A DNA stretch of 64,000 bases from an uncultured Gammaproteobacteria bacterium (lineage in GTDB: Bacteria; Pseudomonadota; Gammaproteobacteria; DRLM01). The translations under genes were made by a program, and so were the position numbers. The stretch lies in contig CAMYKQ010000051.1 in NCBI GenBank assembly GCA_947259075.1, forward strand, positions 1-64,000. The letters are read 5' to 3'. Below are positions 56,029-64,000 of the stretch, piece after piece. The notes under the pieces were generated by a model. The model saw nothing but the letters and a program-made list of their open reading frames with translations, ran no database searches and was not told where the DNA came from. Each line of letters opens with the position of its first letter. Position 1 is the stretch's first letter.

Positions 56029-58188
56029 ATGGATGTTTCAGACCTGCTCGACCCCCTCAATGACGCGCAGCGCGACGCGGTGAGCACCCCGCCCGGCCCG
56101 GTGCTGGTGATCGCCGGCGCCGGCAGCGGCAAGACCCGCGTGCTGGTGCACCGCATCGCCTGGCTGATCCGCGTCGAGGGCGCCTCGCCCTACGGCGTGC
56201 TCGCGGTCACCTTCACCAACAAGGCCGCCGCCGAGATGCGCAGCCGCACCGAACAACTGCTGGGCATCCCCGTCGGCGGCATGTGGGTGGGCACCTTTCA
56301 CGGCCTGGCGCACCGCCTGCTGCGCGCGCACTGGTGCGAGGCCGATCTGCCGCAGACGTTTCAAATCCTCGACTCCGACGATCAATACCGCTTGATCCGC
56401 CGCTTACTGAAGAGCATGGAGATCGACGAGGGCCAGTGGCCGCCCAAGCAGGTGCAGTGGTATATCAACGGCCGCAAGGACGAAGGCCAGCGCCCGCAAC
56501 ACATCGACGCCCGCGGCGATCTGTTCACCACGCAGATGCTGCGCATCTATCAGGCCTACGAGGACAACTGCCGCCGCGCCGGGCTGGTGGATTTCGCCGA
56601 ACTGCTGCTGCGCGCCCACGAGCTGCTGCGCGATCACGCCCAGCTCCTCGCCCATTACCAAGAGCGCTTTCAACATATTCTGGTCGACGAATTTCAAGAC
56701 ACCAACACCTTGCAATACGCCTGGCTGCGGCTGCTGGCGGGCAAACGCGGTCACATCTTCGCGGTGGGCGACGACGATCAATCGATTTACGGCTGGCGCG
56801 GCGCGCGCATCGAAAACATTCAACGCTTCAGCAAAGATTTTTCTGGCACGCGACTGCTGCGCCTCGAAGAGAATTACCGTTCCACCCGCAGCATCCTCGC
56901 AGCCGCCAACGCCCTCATCGCCCACAACAGCGGCCGCTTCGGCAAGGAGCTGTGGACCCGCGGCGCGGCGGGCGAACCGCTGCTGGTCTACGCCGCCTTC
57001 AATGAATTCGACGAGGCGCGCTTCATCGTCGAGCGCCTGCGCCGCTGGGTAGAAGAGGGCCAGCGCCGCAGCGAGGCGGCGATACTTTACCGCTCCAATG
57101 CGCAATCGCGGGTGCTGGAAGAGGCATTATTGCAGGTCGGCATGCCCTATCGCGTCTACGGCGGCCTGCGTTTCTTCGAGCGCGCCGAGATCAAGGATGC
57201 GCTGGCCTATCTGCGCCTCATCGCCAATCGCAACGACGACGCCTCTTTCGAACGCGTGGTGAACACCCCGGCGCGCGGCATCGGCGAACGCACGGTGGCG
57301 GCGGTGCGCGAACTGGCGCGGCGCAAACAAATCCCGCTGTTCAGCGCCTGCGAAGAATTAGCGGCCTCAGCTTCACTACCCGCGCGCGCCAGCGGCGCGC
57401 TGCGCGGCTTCGCGCAACTCATCGAACGCCTCGCCGCCGACACCGAGCATTTGGAGCTGGGCGACAAAACCGATCATGTGATTCATCACAGCGGCCTGCT
57501 AGATCACTATCGCAAGGAGAAAGGCGAGGTCGGCCAAGCCCGCATCGACAATTTGGAAGAGCTGGTCACCGCCGCGCGTCAATACAACATCGACGAGGAA
57601 ACGGACCTGGACCCGCTCTCGGCCTTTCTCACCCACGCCGCGCTGGAGGCGGGCGAGGGCCAGGCCGACAAATGGGACGACTGCGTGCAATTGATGACCC
57701 TGCACTCGGCGAAAGGCTTGGAATTTCCGCTGGTGTTCATCTGCGGCGTGGAAGAAGGCTTGTTCCCGCATCAAATGTCCAGCGAGGACCCGGCCCGCCT
57801 CGAAGAGGAACGCCGCCTGTGTTACGTCGGCATCACCCGCGCCGAACGCGAACTCTATCTCACGTATGCGGAAAACCGCCGCCTCCACGGCAGCGAAACC
57901 TTTCCACGGCCCTCGCGTTTCTTGAGCGAGATCCCCGCTGAATTATTGCGCGAGGTCCGTCCCCGCGCCCAGGTCAGCCGCGCCGCGCCCGTGTCGAGCT
58001 TCACCCCGCCCGTAGAGGACATGCCCGAGGGCCTGCGGCTGGGGCAGCGCGTCGCGCATCCCAGTTTCGGCGAAGGCGTCGTCACCAATTACGAAGGCCG
58101 GGGCAGCAGCGCGCGGGTGCAGGTTAATTTCGCGGGGGCGGGCAGCAAATGGCTGGTGCTGGCCTATGCGAAATTGGAGGCGGTGTGA
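56029..58188 (+). CDS. uvrD: DNA helicase II UvrD
   Basis: The 719-residue protein matches enterobacterial UvrD in length and nearly throughout: MDVSDLLDPLNDAQRDAV, Walker A AGAGSGKT, VTFTNKAAAEMR, GTFHGLAHRLLRAHW, DEFQDTN (Walker B), GDDDQSIYGWRGA, EENYRSTRSIL, LHSAKGLEFP and VGITRAER. The C-terminal Tudor-like domain (GQRVAHPSFGEGVVTNYEG) that binds RNA polymerase is present. It unwinds DNA 3' to 5' in mismatch and nucleotide-excision repair and pulls back stalled polymerase. Confidence 0.97.
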   Translation: MDVSDLLDPLNDAQRDAVSTPPGPVLVIAGAGSGKTRVLVHRIAWLIRVEGASPYGVLAVTFTNKAAAEMRSRTEQLLGIPVGGMWVGTFHGLAHRLLRAHWCEADLPQTFQILDSDDQYRLIRRLLKSMEIDEGQWPPKQVQWYINGRKDEGQRPQHIDARGDLFTTQMLRIYQAYEDNCRRAGLVDFAELLLRAHELLRDHAQLLAHYQERFQHILVDEFQDTNTLQYAWLRLLAGKRGHIFAVGDDDQSIYGWRGARIENIQRFSKDFSGTRLLRLEENYRSTRSILAAANALIAHNSGRFGKELWTRGAAGEPLLVYAAFNEFDEARFIVERLRRWVEEGQRRSEAAILYRSNAQSRVLEEALLQVGMPYRVYGGLRFFERAEIKDALAYLRLIANRNDDASFERVVNTPARGIGERTVAAVRELARRKQIPLFSACEELAASASLPARASGALRGFAQLIERLAADTEHLELGDKTDHVIHHSGLLDHYRKEKGEVGQARIDNLEELVTAARQYNIDEETDLDPLSAFLTHAALEAGEGQADKWDDCVQLMTLHSAKGLEFPLVFICGVEEGLFPHQMSSEDPARLEEERRLCYVGITRAERELYLTYAENRRLHGSETFPRPSRFLSEIPAELLREVRPRAQVSRAAPVSSFTPPVEDMPEGLRLGQRVAHPSFGEGVVTNYEGRGSSARVQVNFAGAGSKWLVLAYAKLEAV

Positions 58189-58323
58189 GCGGCGCGCCCC
58201 TTCGCACGCTTCGATAGCGGCGTCTGAGCGCGCCTCGCCCCGTTCGATTGTCATCCCGGCCTCCGCTGCGGTGAAGCGGCGGCTAAAATAACGGCGGACC
58301 GTAACCCAGCACGCCGCCCCATC

Positions 58324-58353
58324 GCGCCACCCCGCCTTAAAAAGTCGGGGCGC
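58324..58353. terminator. Hairpin downstream of uvrD
   Basis: CCCCG (58330-58334) with CGGGG (58346-58350), extended by GCG/CGC on the outside with a bulge, encloses a loop containing TTAAAAAG. It lies between uvrD (+) and a convergent gene and suits a two-way end. Confidence 0.45.
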
Positions 58354-58393
58354 TTCAGCCCTTGCGTAAAAGCCGTTAAGAAGCGGCGCCACG

Positions 58394-58822
58394 CTAGGCC
58401 GCCTGAACCCGGGTGATCAACCAGTCACAGTCACACACATTGCTGTTGACGCAGGAGGCCATGAGATAGGTGCCCCGCCCCACCTTGACGCGCACGGTTT
58501 CACTGGCGCCGGTGGGAATCTGCGTCTCTTCGCCGCCAAAACTGAAATCGCCGCGGCGCGTGCCCGTGCCGATGATCACCGAACACTTGCCCTGGTTCTT
58601 GATGCGCAGGCTGACATGGGTGTCATCACCCAGCACATTATTGAAGAGCACTTGCACCGCGTCATCGGCGCAGTTGCGATCAGTGTTCCTGTAAGTGGTG
58701 CCTATGAAGGCCTCCGCGGCGTCATTGATGGCCAGCGTGGCCGAGGAAAGCACGTCTTCCAGCCTCAGTCCGGCATACCGTGTCTCCGCGGATTTGGTGT
58801 TCATTTCCGGTGTTGTCTCCAT
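58394..58822 (-). CDS. Small cysteine-containing protein of unknown function
   Basis: The 142-residue protein starts at ATG 58822 with TAGGAGGATG, a strong site, directly before it. There is no signal peptide. The sequence is beta-rich with Ser/Thr/Gly-rich strands (HVSLRIKNQGKCSVIIGTGTRRGDFSFGG, SETVRVKVGRGTYLMASCV) like a compact beta sandwich. Cysteines occur in NCADD, GKCSV and the C-terminal SCVNSNVCDCDW cluster. I recognise no family. It is divergent from cheX across 327 bases. Confidence 0.7.
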   Translation of the reverse strand: METTPEMNTKSAETRYAGLRLEDVLSSATLAINDAAEAFIGTTYRNTDRNCADDAVQVLFNNVLGDDTHVSLRIKNQGKCSVIIGTGTRRGDFSFGGEETQIPTGASETVRVKVGRGTYLMASCVNSNVCDCDWLITRVQAA

Positions 58823-59149
58823 GATTACATCCTCCTAATTTACTATGCGAAAGCTGCGCGAAATAAAGGCGCGCACGACCTATACCCTATGCGGTAATGG
58901 GCCACGGAAGTAGTAAATACGAGACAAAGACTTCGTGAAAAAATACGCAGGACCGCGGCCGACGCGGAATAAAGCGGGTATTCCCGAACTCACCTGGCGT
59001 GAACCCGGGCCGCGGTTGCACCCCACGAAAGCCGCGCTCAGTCGACGCCAAGACAGCTAAAACCCTAGGCGGCAAACCTTTATTCAAGTAAACCCCGCGT
59101 CAACCGATGAAGCTATTAGCTGTTTTTCACAACCCAGGCGCGAAACTCT
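58823..59149. other. Divergent intergenic region before cheX
   Basis: About 327 bases with no supported gene; a minus-strand frame at 58887-59087 lacks a binding site. I looked for a flagellar sigma-28 promoter and found only a poorly spaced TAAA/CCGATGAA pair (about 59092-59118). Confidence 0.5.
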
Positions 59150-59698
59150 ATGGATCTAAGTTACGATTTTAATGATGCGACCCCGGACAATGACCGCTCC
59201 AGCATCCGCAACGCCGTCCTGGTGCCCTTCGTCAACGAGACTATTCTCACCCTCGCCAGCATGGCGGACTTGAAGGCTAGCAGCGACCTGCTCACCTACC
59301 GCGATGCCCTCGACACCTTCGTGTTCAAAGGCTTCTCCGTCGGGCTGACCACGATTAAACAAGGCAAGGTGGAAGGCAAGATCGTCATGAATCACGATTT
59401 GGGAACGGCGCTGGCCATCGGCAACCGCGTGCGCGCCAAGATGCTCGGCACCACGGAAAACGCCACGGCATTAAACGATCAAGTGAGCGAGGCCCTCGCT
59501 GAGTTCGCCAACACCGTCATCGGCTTGGCGACCCGCCACCTCAGCGCCACGCATAAATTCAGCTTCGGCACTCCCATGTACGTGAGCAACCAAGCCGATA
59601 GCGAACTCTTTTTAAACGGCGTCAAGCAGATTTTTTCCGTCCCCGTCGATCTGGAAATCGGCGGCCGCTTTTATTTTAGTTACCTGCTGCATAAATAG
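59150..59698 (+). CDS. cheX: CheX-like phosphatase for CheY
   Basis: The 182-residue protein has the CheX/CheC-type fold: an N-terminal NAVLVPFVNETILTLASM helix, VGLTTIKQGKVEGKIVMNHD strands and the phosphatase motif ExxN as Glu118-Phe-Ala-Asn121 in SEALAEFANTVIG. CheX dephosphorylates CheY-P. It is followed after 10 bases by a CheY-like gene, so the pair is a small signalling unit without chemoreceptors or CheA nearby. Confidence 0.85.
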   Translation: MDLSYDFNDATPDNDRSSIRNAVLVPFVNETILTLASMADLKASSDLLTYRDALDTFVFKGFSVGLTTIKQGKVEGKIVMNHDLGTALAIGNRVRAKMLGTTENATALNDQVSEALAEFANTVIGLATRHLSATHKFSFGTPMYVSNQADSELFLNGVKQIFSVPVDLEIGGRFYFSYLLHK

Positions 59699-59708
59699 GG
59701 GACGTGTC

Positions 59709-60092
59709 ATGCTGAGCAAAGACGCAAAAATTCTCGTGGTCGACGATACGCTCATCATGCGTGAAATGCTGCGGCGGGTCCTGGCCTCCATGGGCTACAA
59801 CAGCGTCTTGCAAGCCGAACACGGTAAGGCCGCCATCAACATCCTCGAGAAAAACGCATACAAGATCGATCTCGTGTTTCTCGACATCGTCATGCCCTTC
59901 ATGGACGGCAAAGCCACCTTGAAAAAAATCCGCGAGAAGAGCAAAACCCTCCCCGTGGTCATGCTCACCTCCGTCGCCGACAGCGACGCCATCGCGGAAT
60001 GCGTCAAGGAAGGCATCCTCAGTTACACTCTAAAGCCGATAAACGCCGCCACTGGCCCGGAGATACTGGGCCAGATATTCGGGAAGCTTTAA
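59709..60092 (+). CDS. CheY-like single-domain response regulator
   Basis: The 127-residue protein has all receiver residues: Asp12 and Asp13 (acid pocket), Asp59 in FLDIVMP (phosphorylation), Thr87 in MLTS and Lys109 in TLKPI. There is no output domain. It probably signals by protein contact and is switched off by the neighbouring CheX. GGGGACGTGTC precedes the ATG at moderate distance. Confidence 0.92.
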   Translation: MLSKDAKILVVDDTLIMREMLRRVLASMGYNSVLQAEHGKAAINILEKNAYKIDLVFLDIVMPFMDGKATLKKIREKSKTLPVVMLTSVADSDAIAECVKEGILSYTLKPINAATGPEILGQIFGKL

Positions 60093-60203
60093 GACCAAGA
60101 ACCCCCGCGCGGACAAGAGAACATATTCCAGACATGACGCTGGATACAAGGAACCGTCCCCATCACGGGCACGAATCCATTGCATCCAGCGATGACACGC
60201 GCG

Positions 60204-60314
60204 TCACGTCGTGATTGATACCCATGAACCCAATACCATCAGCAGAATGGTGATAACGGCGAGACCGACCACAATAGGCGCGTCGTCACTCGACACTAAT
60301 CTTTCCTTGGCCAT
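60204..60314 (-). CDS. Single-span microprotein (36 residues)
   Basis: This short frame is preceded by AAAGGGGGTG, a strong ribosome binding site 5 bases from ATG 60314. The product begins MAKERLVSSDDAP and then has one hydrophobic helix (IVVGLAVITILLMVLGSWV) with a short polar end. It is the second of two microprotein frames on this strand, 51 bases behind the first. Both the site and the clean membrane helix argue that it is real, although the length allows chance. No family is recognised. Confidence 0.6.
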   Translation of the reverse strand: MAKERLVSSDDAPIVVGLAVITILLMVLGSWVSITT

Positions 60315-60365
60315 ATGCTCACCCCCTTTCTGGATTTACCATCGCGCCGCTACAGCGGGCATCCG

Positions 60366-60497
60366 TCAAACACCCGCCTTCGGCTTGATGTGAAAGTGAT
60401 CCTTGATGGTACCGAGCACGTCGATTTCGGACGCCAATACGCCAATCAAGGTCGGCACCAAGGTCCAGATGAGAATCTCATACCAGGTGGCTTCCAT
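60366..60497 (-). CDS. Single-span microprotein (43 residues)
   Basis: ATG 60497 has AAGGAGGTGGGGAAC directly upstream, one of the best binding sites in the window. The product has a hydrophobic N-terminal helix (ILIWTLVPTLIGVLA) and a charged C-terminal tail with HFHIKPK. It precedes the 36-residue frame, so they likely form a two-gene unit of small inner-membrane proteins. It is 165 bases downstream of the DyP peroxidase stop on the same strand. A role as subunit or regulator of a membrane complex is inference. Confidence 0.65.
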   Translation of the reverse strand: MEATWYEILIWTLVPTLIGVLASEIDVLGTIKDHFHIKPKAGV

Positions 60498-60661
60498 GTT
60501 CCCCACCTCCTTTTCTTAGCTGATTATCACGGCTATATGAAATCAAAATCCGCGCGGCGATACAGTGATAAGGTCACCGCCTCGCGCATATAAAAGGGCA
60601 GTGGGCGCCGCTGCGCGGGATGACGAGACGGCCGCGGCATGGCGGCGTCTCGCGGCAAGAT

Positions 60662-61543
60662 TTATAAACCCAGCGCGCTCAAATCCAGCCGCCCGCCTCG
60701 TTGCGGCGGGCACCAGAAATAGGCGCCGGTGATGGGGCGGGTGAATTTGAAGAGGGCGTCGGCGATACCGTCCTCCGCGCCCACCATGCGCCGCAGTTGC
60801 GCGTCGAAGGCATCGAAGGATTTACCGAAGGCCACGAAGACCAGACCGGCGCGCGCGGCATCGGCCCAAGGCATGGAGCGGCGCAACACGAAGGCCTCCG
60901 GCGCGAAGCTCTCTTGCGCGGTGCGTTTCACATGCGCCGATTCGGGCGCATCTTCGAGCTCTTCGTTATCACGCTTGCGGCGGCCGATGCTATTGTCCTG
61001 CTCGCTCGCGCTCATGGCATCGAAGGCACGGAAGTCGTGCAGCCACTGCTGCACCGCGGCGAAACTGGCGCCATCCAAACCCCGGCCTTGGCCGCTGACC
61101 ACGGCGGCCTCCAGCGCGGCGGCGCCCTTGGGGTTCTCCGTGCCGTCTTCGTATCCGGTGAGATCCAAACCCGGGCCATGGCGGAAGGCGTCGATTACTT
61201 GATCGAGGCGGAAGGCGGGAGCCAAGGCCTGCTCGACGGCATGGGTCTGGTGCAGCAACTCGCCGCGGTCTTCGCCGCGCAGCCAGCACCACAAGGCGGC
61301 GGGGGTCGAAGGCACGTCGAAACCGGCGCCGGCGTACTGCGGGGCGGTGAGCAGCCCATCGATTTCACAATCCAACGCCTGCACCAATGACAGACCAAAA
61401 CCGAGCACGAGCTTGTCGCCATCGGCCAGCTCGCGCAGGGCTTGCAGCGGTTCGGCGAGATCAACGCCGGGTACGATACCGAAAAACAAATACCGCGCCT
61501 GCGCCGGCGGCGGCGCCAATATGCCTTTTTGAACTTCACTCAT
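60662..61543 (-). CDS. DyP-type haem peroxidase
   Basis: The 293-residue protein has the family motif GxxDG as GYEDG (130-134, Asp133 catalytic), the proximal haem ligand His204 (AHVKRT) and the distal Arg in LRRSMPW. It oxidises dyes and other aromatics with H2O2. There is no Tat or Sec signal, so it is of the cytoplasmic/encapsulin-cargo-like length class, but no encapsulin gene is adjacent and no cargo tail is clear at the C-terminus. Confidence 0.92.
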   Translation of the reverse strand: MSEVQKGILAPPPAQARYLFFGIVPGVDLAEPLQALRELADGDKLVLGFGLSLVQALDCEIDGLLTAPQYAGAGFDVPSTPAALWCWLRGEDRGELLHQTHAVEQALAPAFRLDQVIDAFRHGPGLDLTGYEDGTENPKGAAALEAAVVSGQGRGLDGASFAAVQQWLHDFRAFDAMSASEQDNSIGRRKRDNEELEDAPESAHVKRTAQESFAPEAFVLRRSMPWADAARAGLVFVAFGKSFDAFDAQLRRMVGAEDGIADALFKFTRPITGAYFWCPPQRGGRLDLSALGL

Positions 61544-61689
61544 CGCTCACGCCTTTCTCCTTGATGCATGGCAACTACGTTAGCAGATGTTCATGCCCGG
61601 TAAAACGCCGGCGCCATCGCGGCGGGTTTGGCCGCCGCGCCCCGCTGCGCTAGTATGGCCGCCAGGATAAATACATCAGCCACAGGATT

Positions 61690-62775
61690 ATGAAAATGAA
61701 ACGCCGTGACTTCGTGAAAAAGATTGGACTGGGCGGCTTGGCCACCGGCGGTTTATTGGGCGCCGCGCCCAGTCACGCCGCCAAACGCGTCAACTGGAAG
61801 ATGGTCACCACCTGGCCGCCGAACTTCCCGATTTTCCAAGACGGCGTGGAGCGTTTCGCCAAGGACGTGCGCGCCATGAGCGGCGGCAAGATGAGCATTC
61901 ACACCTTCGCCGCCGGGGAACTGATCCCCGCGATGCAAAGCTTCGACGCGGTGTCGCAAGGCACGGTGGAGATGGGCCACGGCGCGGCCTATTACTGGGC
62001 CGGCAAAATCCCCGCCGCGCAATTCTTCACCGCCGTGCCCTTCGGCATGAACGCTCAAGGCATGAACGCCTGGCTCACCTCCGGCGGCGGGTTGGAACTG
62101 TGGCACGAGGTGTACGCGCCCCATGGCCTGATCGCCTTTCCCATGGGCAACACCGGCGTGCAGATGGGCGGCTGGTTCCGCAAAAAGATCAATGCCCTCG
62201 CCGATCTCAAAGGCATCAAGATGCGCATCCCCGGCTTGGGCGGCAAGGTCATCGCCAAGGCCGGGGTCAATCCGGTGTTGCTGGCGGGCGGGGAAATCTA
62301 CACCGCGCTGGAGCGCGGCACCATCGACGCCACCGAATGGGTCGGCCCCTATCACGATATGCGCCTCGGCCTGCACCGCGCCGCGAAATATTATTATTAT
62401 CCCGGCTGGCAGGAGCCGGGGCCGACCTTGGAGTTGAGCATCAATCTCAAGGCCTGGAATGAATTGCCACGCGACCTGCAGCTCATCGTGCAGACCGCCG
62501 CCGCCGCCAGCAACGCCTGGATGGGGGCGGAATTTCAGGCCCGCAACATCGAGTCGCTGCGCAGTTTGCGCGATGACAAGAAAATAGAGATCCTGCCCTT
62601 CCCCGACGACGTGCTCCGCGGTTTACGCGGCTTCACCCAAGAGACCCTCGACGAACTCGCGGAAAAAGATGCCCTGTTCAAAAAGGTCTATAACGCCTAT
62701 CGCAAGTTCAGCGCCGGCAATGAAGACTGGAACGCCATCTCGGAAGTGGCCTACGCCCGGACGTTCACGCTGTAA
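61690..62775 (+). CDS. TRAP transporter substrate-binding protein (DctP family)
   Basis: The 361-residue protein starts with a twin-arginine signal (KRRDFVKKIG, then a hydrophobic stretch ending SHA). The DctP fold shows in MVTTWPPNFPIFQDGVERFAKDV, GEIYTALERGTIDATEW (the ligand-contact strand) and GGKMSIHTF. The Tat signal suggests folding before export, perhaps with a cofactor or ligand. It is related to TakP-like binders of 2-oxoacids or similar organic acids; the substrate is not set by sequence alone. It converges with the permease gene, with only 20 bases between the stops. Confidence 0.9.
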   Translation: MKMKRRDFVKKIGLGGLATGGLLGAAPSHAAKRVNWKMVTTWPPNFPIFQDGVERFAKDVRAMSGGKMSIHTFAAGELIPAMQSFDAVSQGTVEMGHGAAYYWAGKIPAAQFFTAVPFGMNAQGMNAWLTSGGGLELWHEVYAPHGLIAFPMGNTGVQMGGWFRKKINALADLKGIKMRIPGLGGKVIAKAGVNPVLLAGGEIYTALERGTIDATEWVGPYHDMRLGLHRAAKYYYYPGWQEPGPTLELSINLKAWNELPRDLQLIVQTAAAASNAWMGAEFQARNIESLRSLRDDKKIEILPFPDDVLRGLRGFTQETLDELAEKDALFKKVYNAYRKFSAGNEDWNAISEVAYARTFTL

Positions 62776-62795
62776 TCAAGCCGGCGCCGCCGCGC

Positions 62796-64000
62796 TTACC
62801 ACTGCGCCATAAAGGCTGGCAGGGCGGTGACCATATCCGGGAACACGATCAACAGGATCAAACACGCCACTTGCAACAGCACGAAGGGGATGATGCCGCG
62901 ATAAATCTGCATGACCTTCACCTGCGGCGGCGCGGCGGCCTTTAAATAAAACAGGGAAAATCCGAAAGGCGGGGTGAGGAACGAGGTCTGCAAATTCATG
63001 GCGATCAGCACCGCGAACCACAGCATATCAATGCCCAGCAACTGGGCGATGGGCGCGAGTATCGGCACCACGATAAAACAGATCTCGATGAAGTCGAGAA
63101 AGAAACCCAGCACGAAGATGATGAGCATGCTCGCCGCGAGAAAACCCCACTCCCCGCCGGGCAGCGCGGTCATGACCTCTTCCACCAGCATGTCGCCGCC
63201 CATGCCGCGGAACACCAGCCCGAACGCGGTCGCCCCCACCAAAATCAGGAACACCATGCTGGTCATGCGCGTGGTTTGCGCCAGGGCGTGATGCAGCTTG
63301 GCGAAACTCAAACGCCGTTTGACCGCGGCCAGCAACAGGGCGCCGAGCGCGCCCACGGCGGCGGATTCGGTGGGTGAGGCGATACCGAAAAAGATCGAAC
63401 CCAGCACCGCCAGCACCAAGATCAAAGGCGGCAGCAAACTCTTCAACACCGCGCCGGTCATGCCGCCAGTGCTGGGCGAGACCGCCATCGCCGGCGCCGT
63501 GTGCGGGCGCCACCAGGCCAGCGCTAAAATATAAATGATGAACAAGCTCACCAGCAGCAGACCGGGCAGCACGGCGCCCATGAACAGCTCGCCCACCGGC
63601 ACGCCGATGACGTCACCCAGCAAAATAAGAATGATGCTGGGCGGAATGATCTGCCCCAAGGTGCCCGCGGCGGCAATGGTGCCCGTGGCCAGCTCCGTGC
63701 TGTAACGGTGTTTGAGAATCGCGGGCAGGGCGATCACCGCCATGGTCACCACGGTGGCGCCGACCACGCCGGTGGTGGCCGCGAGCAAGGTACCGACCAA
63801 AACGATAGACACCGCCAAACCGCCGCGCACCCGCCCGAACAAACGGCCCATGGTCTCCAGCAATTCCTCGGCGATACCCGATTTCTCCAGCACGATGCCC
63901 ATGAATACGAACAGCGGCACCGCCAACAGCGTGAAGTTGGTCATGATGCCCCAGATGCGCAGGGGCAGCAGATTGAAGAAATCGAGATCGAGAAAGATGC
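62796..64000 (-). CDS. dctM: TRAP transporter large permease DctM (5' end outside the window)
   Basis: The frame runs past base 64000 without a stop; its first visible residues read IFLDLDFFNLLPLRIWGIM, which is internal to DctM, so the gene is truncated by the window. The visible ~400 residues have about eleven membrane segments and family blocks LLAVPLFVFMGIVLEKSG, GIASPTESAAVGALGA, FFLDFIEICFIVVPILAP and TPPFGFSLFYLKA. DctM is the transport subunit that works with a DctQ and a DctP; dctQ probably lies beyond the edge. Confidence 0.93.
   Translation of the reverse strand, partial: IFLDLDFFNLLPLRIWGIMTNFTLLAVPLFVFMGIVLEKSGIAEELLETMGRLFGRVRGGLAVSIVLVGTLLAATTGVVGATVVTMAVIALPAILKHRYSTELATGTIAAAGTLGQIIPPSIILILLGDVIGVPVGELFMGAVLPGLLLVSLFIIYILALAWWRPHTAPAMAVSPSTGGMTGAVLKSLLPPLILVLAVLGSIFFGIASPTESAAVGALGALLLAAVKRRLSFAKLHHALAQTTRMTSMVFLILVGATAFGLVFRGMGGDMLVEEVMTALPGGEWGFLAASMLIIFVLGFFLDFIEICFIVVPILAPIAQLLGIDMLWFAVLIAMNLQTSFLTPPFGFSLFYLKAAAPPQVKVMQIYRGIIPFVLLQVACLILLIVFPDMVTALPAFMAQW

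Noticed and set aside
59092-59118. Possible flagellar sigma-28 promoter upstream of cheX
   Set aside because: TAAA and CCGATGAA are present but about 11 bases apart instead of about 15, so the match is not acceptable.
60662-61543. DyP peroxidase as an encapsulin cargo
   Set aside because: No encapsulin shell gene is adjacent and the C-terminus shows no clear cargo-loading peptide.

Overview
The window is GC-rich bacterial chromosomal DNA, most likely from a gammaproteobacterium with a sulfur-oxidising, respiratory lifestyle. This rests on a UvrD whose N-terminus is nearly that of enterobacterial UvrD, a long HrpA, a two-domain MazG, a LuxI/LuxR pair, and a sulfide:quinone oxidoreductase with the three redox cysteines of the Acidithiobacillus type. 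The species cannot be fixed from sequence reading alone. The first 69 bases are an exact reverse complement of bases 174-242, so the left edge looks like a fold-back at a contig end.

Layout. 1-5.5 kb: the 3' end of a class III nucleotide cyclase, a FecR/TPR/beta-barrel outer-membrane fusion, and two paralogous secreted cysteine proteins. 5.5-6.5 kb: a repeat field of about 2.8 tandem 215-bp units (a fourth diverged copy lies at 34.6 kb). 6.5-9.3 kb: a GH63-type glucosidase. 9.3-15.2 kb, minus strand: an MFS/spermidine-synthase/TPR fusion downstream of a tightly overlapping trio (phosphatidylserine decarboxylase-like, TPR, beta-CASP metallohydrolase). 15.6-25.1 kb, minus strand: a lipoprotein, a CopD-like membrane protein, hrpA, a GNAT-deacetylase fusion and a sigma-54 activator. 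25.4-27.1 kb: a sigma-54-type promoter, a small secreted protein and sqr. 27.4-34.5 kb: a CPA2 antiporter, a glutathionyl-hydroquinone reductase, a TPR-sulfotransferase, mazG and an AGCS symporter. 34.9-39.5 kb: a metallophosphoesterase-tetrahaem cytochrome, a protein of unknown function, a small beta-barrel and a nuclease.

39.5-45.2 kb, minus strand: two SUMF1-family proteins (one carrying two haem motifs) directly upstream of pstSCAB. 45.6-47.5 kb: a quorum-sensing unit of luxR, a lux box, luxI and a receiver-like protein lacking the phospho-acceptor Asp. 47.7-50.3 kb: a DUF4136 lipoprotein, a membrane protein and an M16 peptidase. 50.4-55.2 kb: tRNA-Arg(CCG), then a less GC-rich segment with a broken FG-GAP-repeat gene, a large lipoprotein and an outer-membrane barrel. 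55.3-64 kb: a GST, uvrD, an orphan small protein, cheX-cheY, two unlisted single-span microproteins, a DyP peroxidase, and a TRAP transporter running off the right edge.

Points of most interest: the sigma-54/PAS-Cys regulator facing sqr; the luxI-coupled pseudo-receiver; the dihaem-SUMF1 fusion upstream of the phosphate transporter; the cyclase plus FecR-TPR-barrel pair; the GNAT-deacetylase fusion; and the microprotein pair. No CRISPR array, insertion sequence, rRNA or intact prophage was seen.
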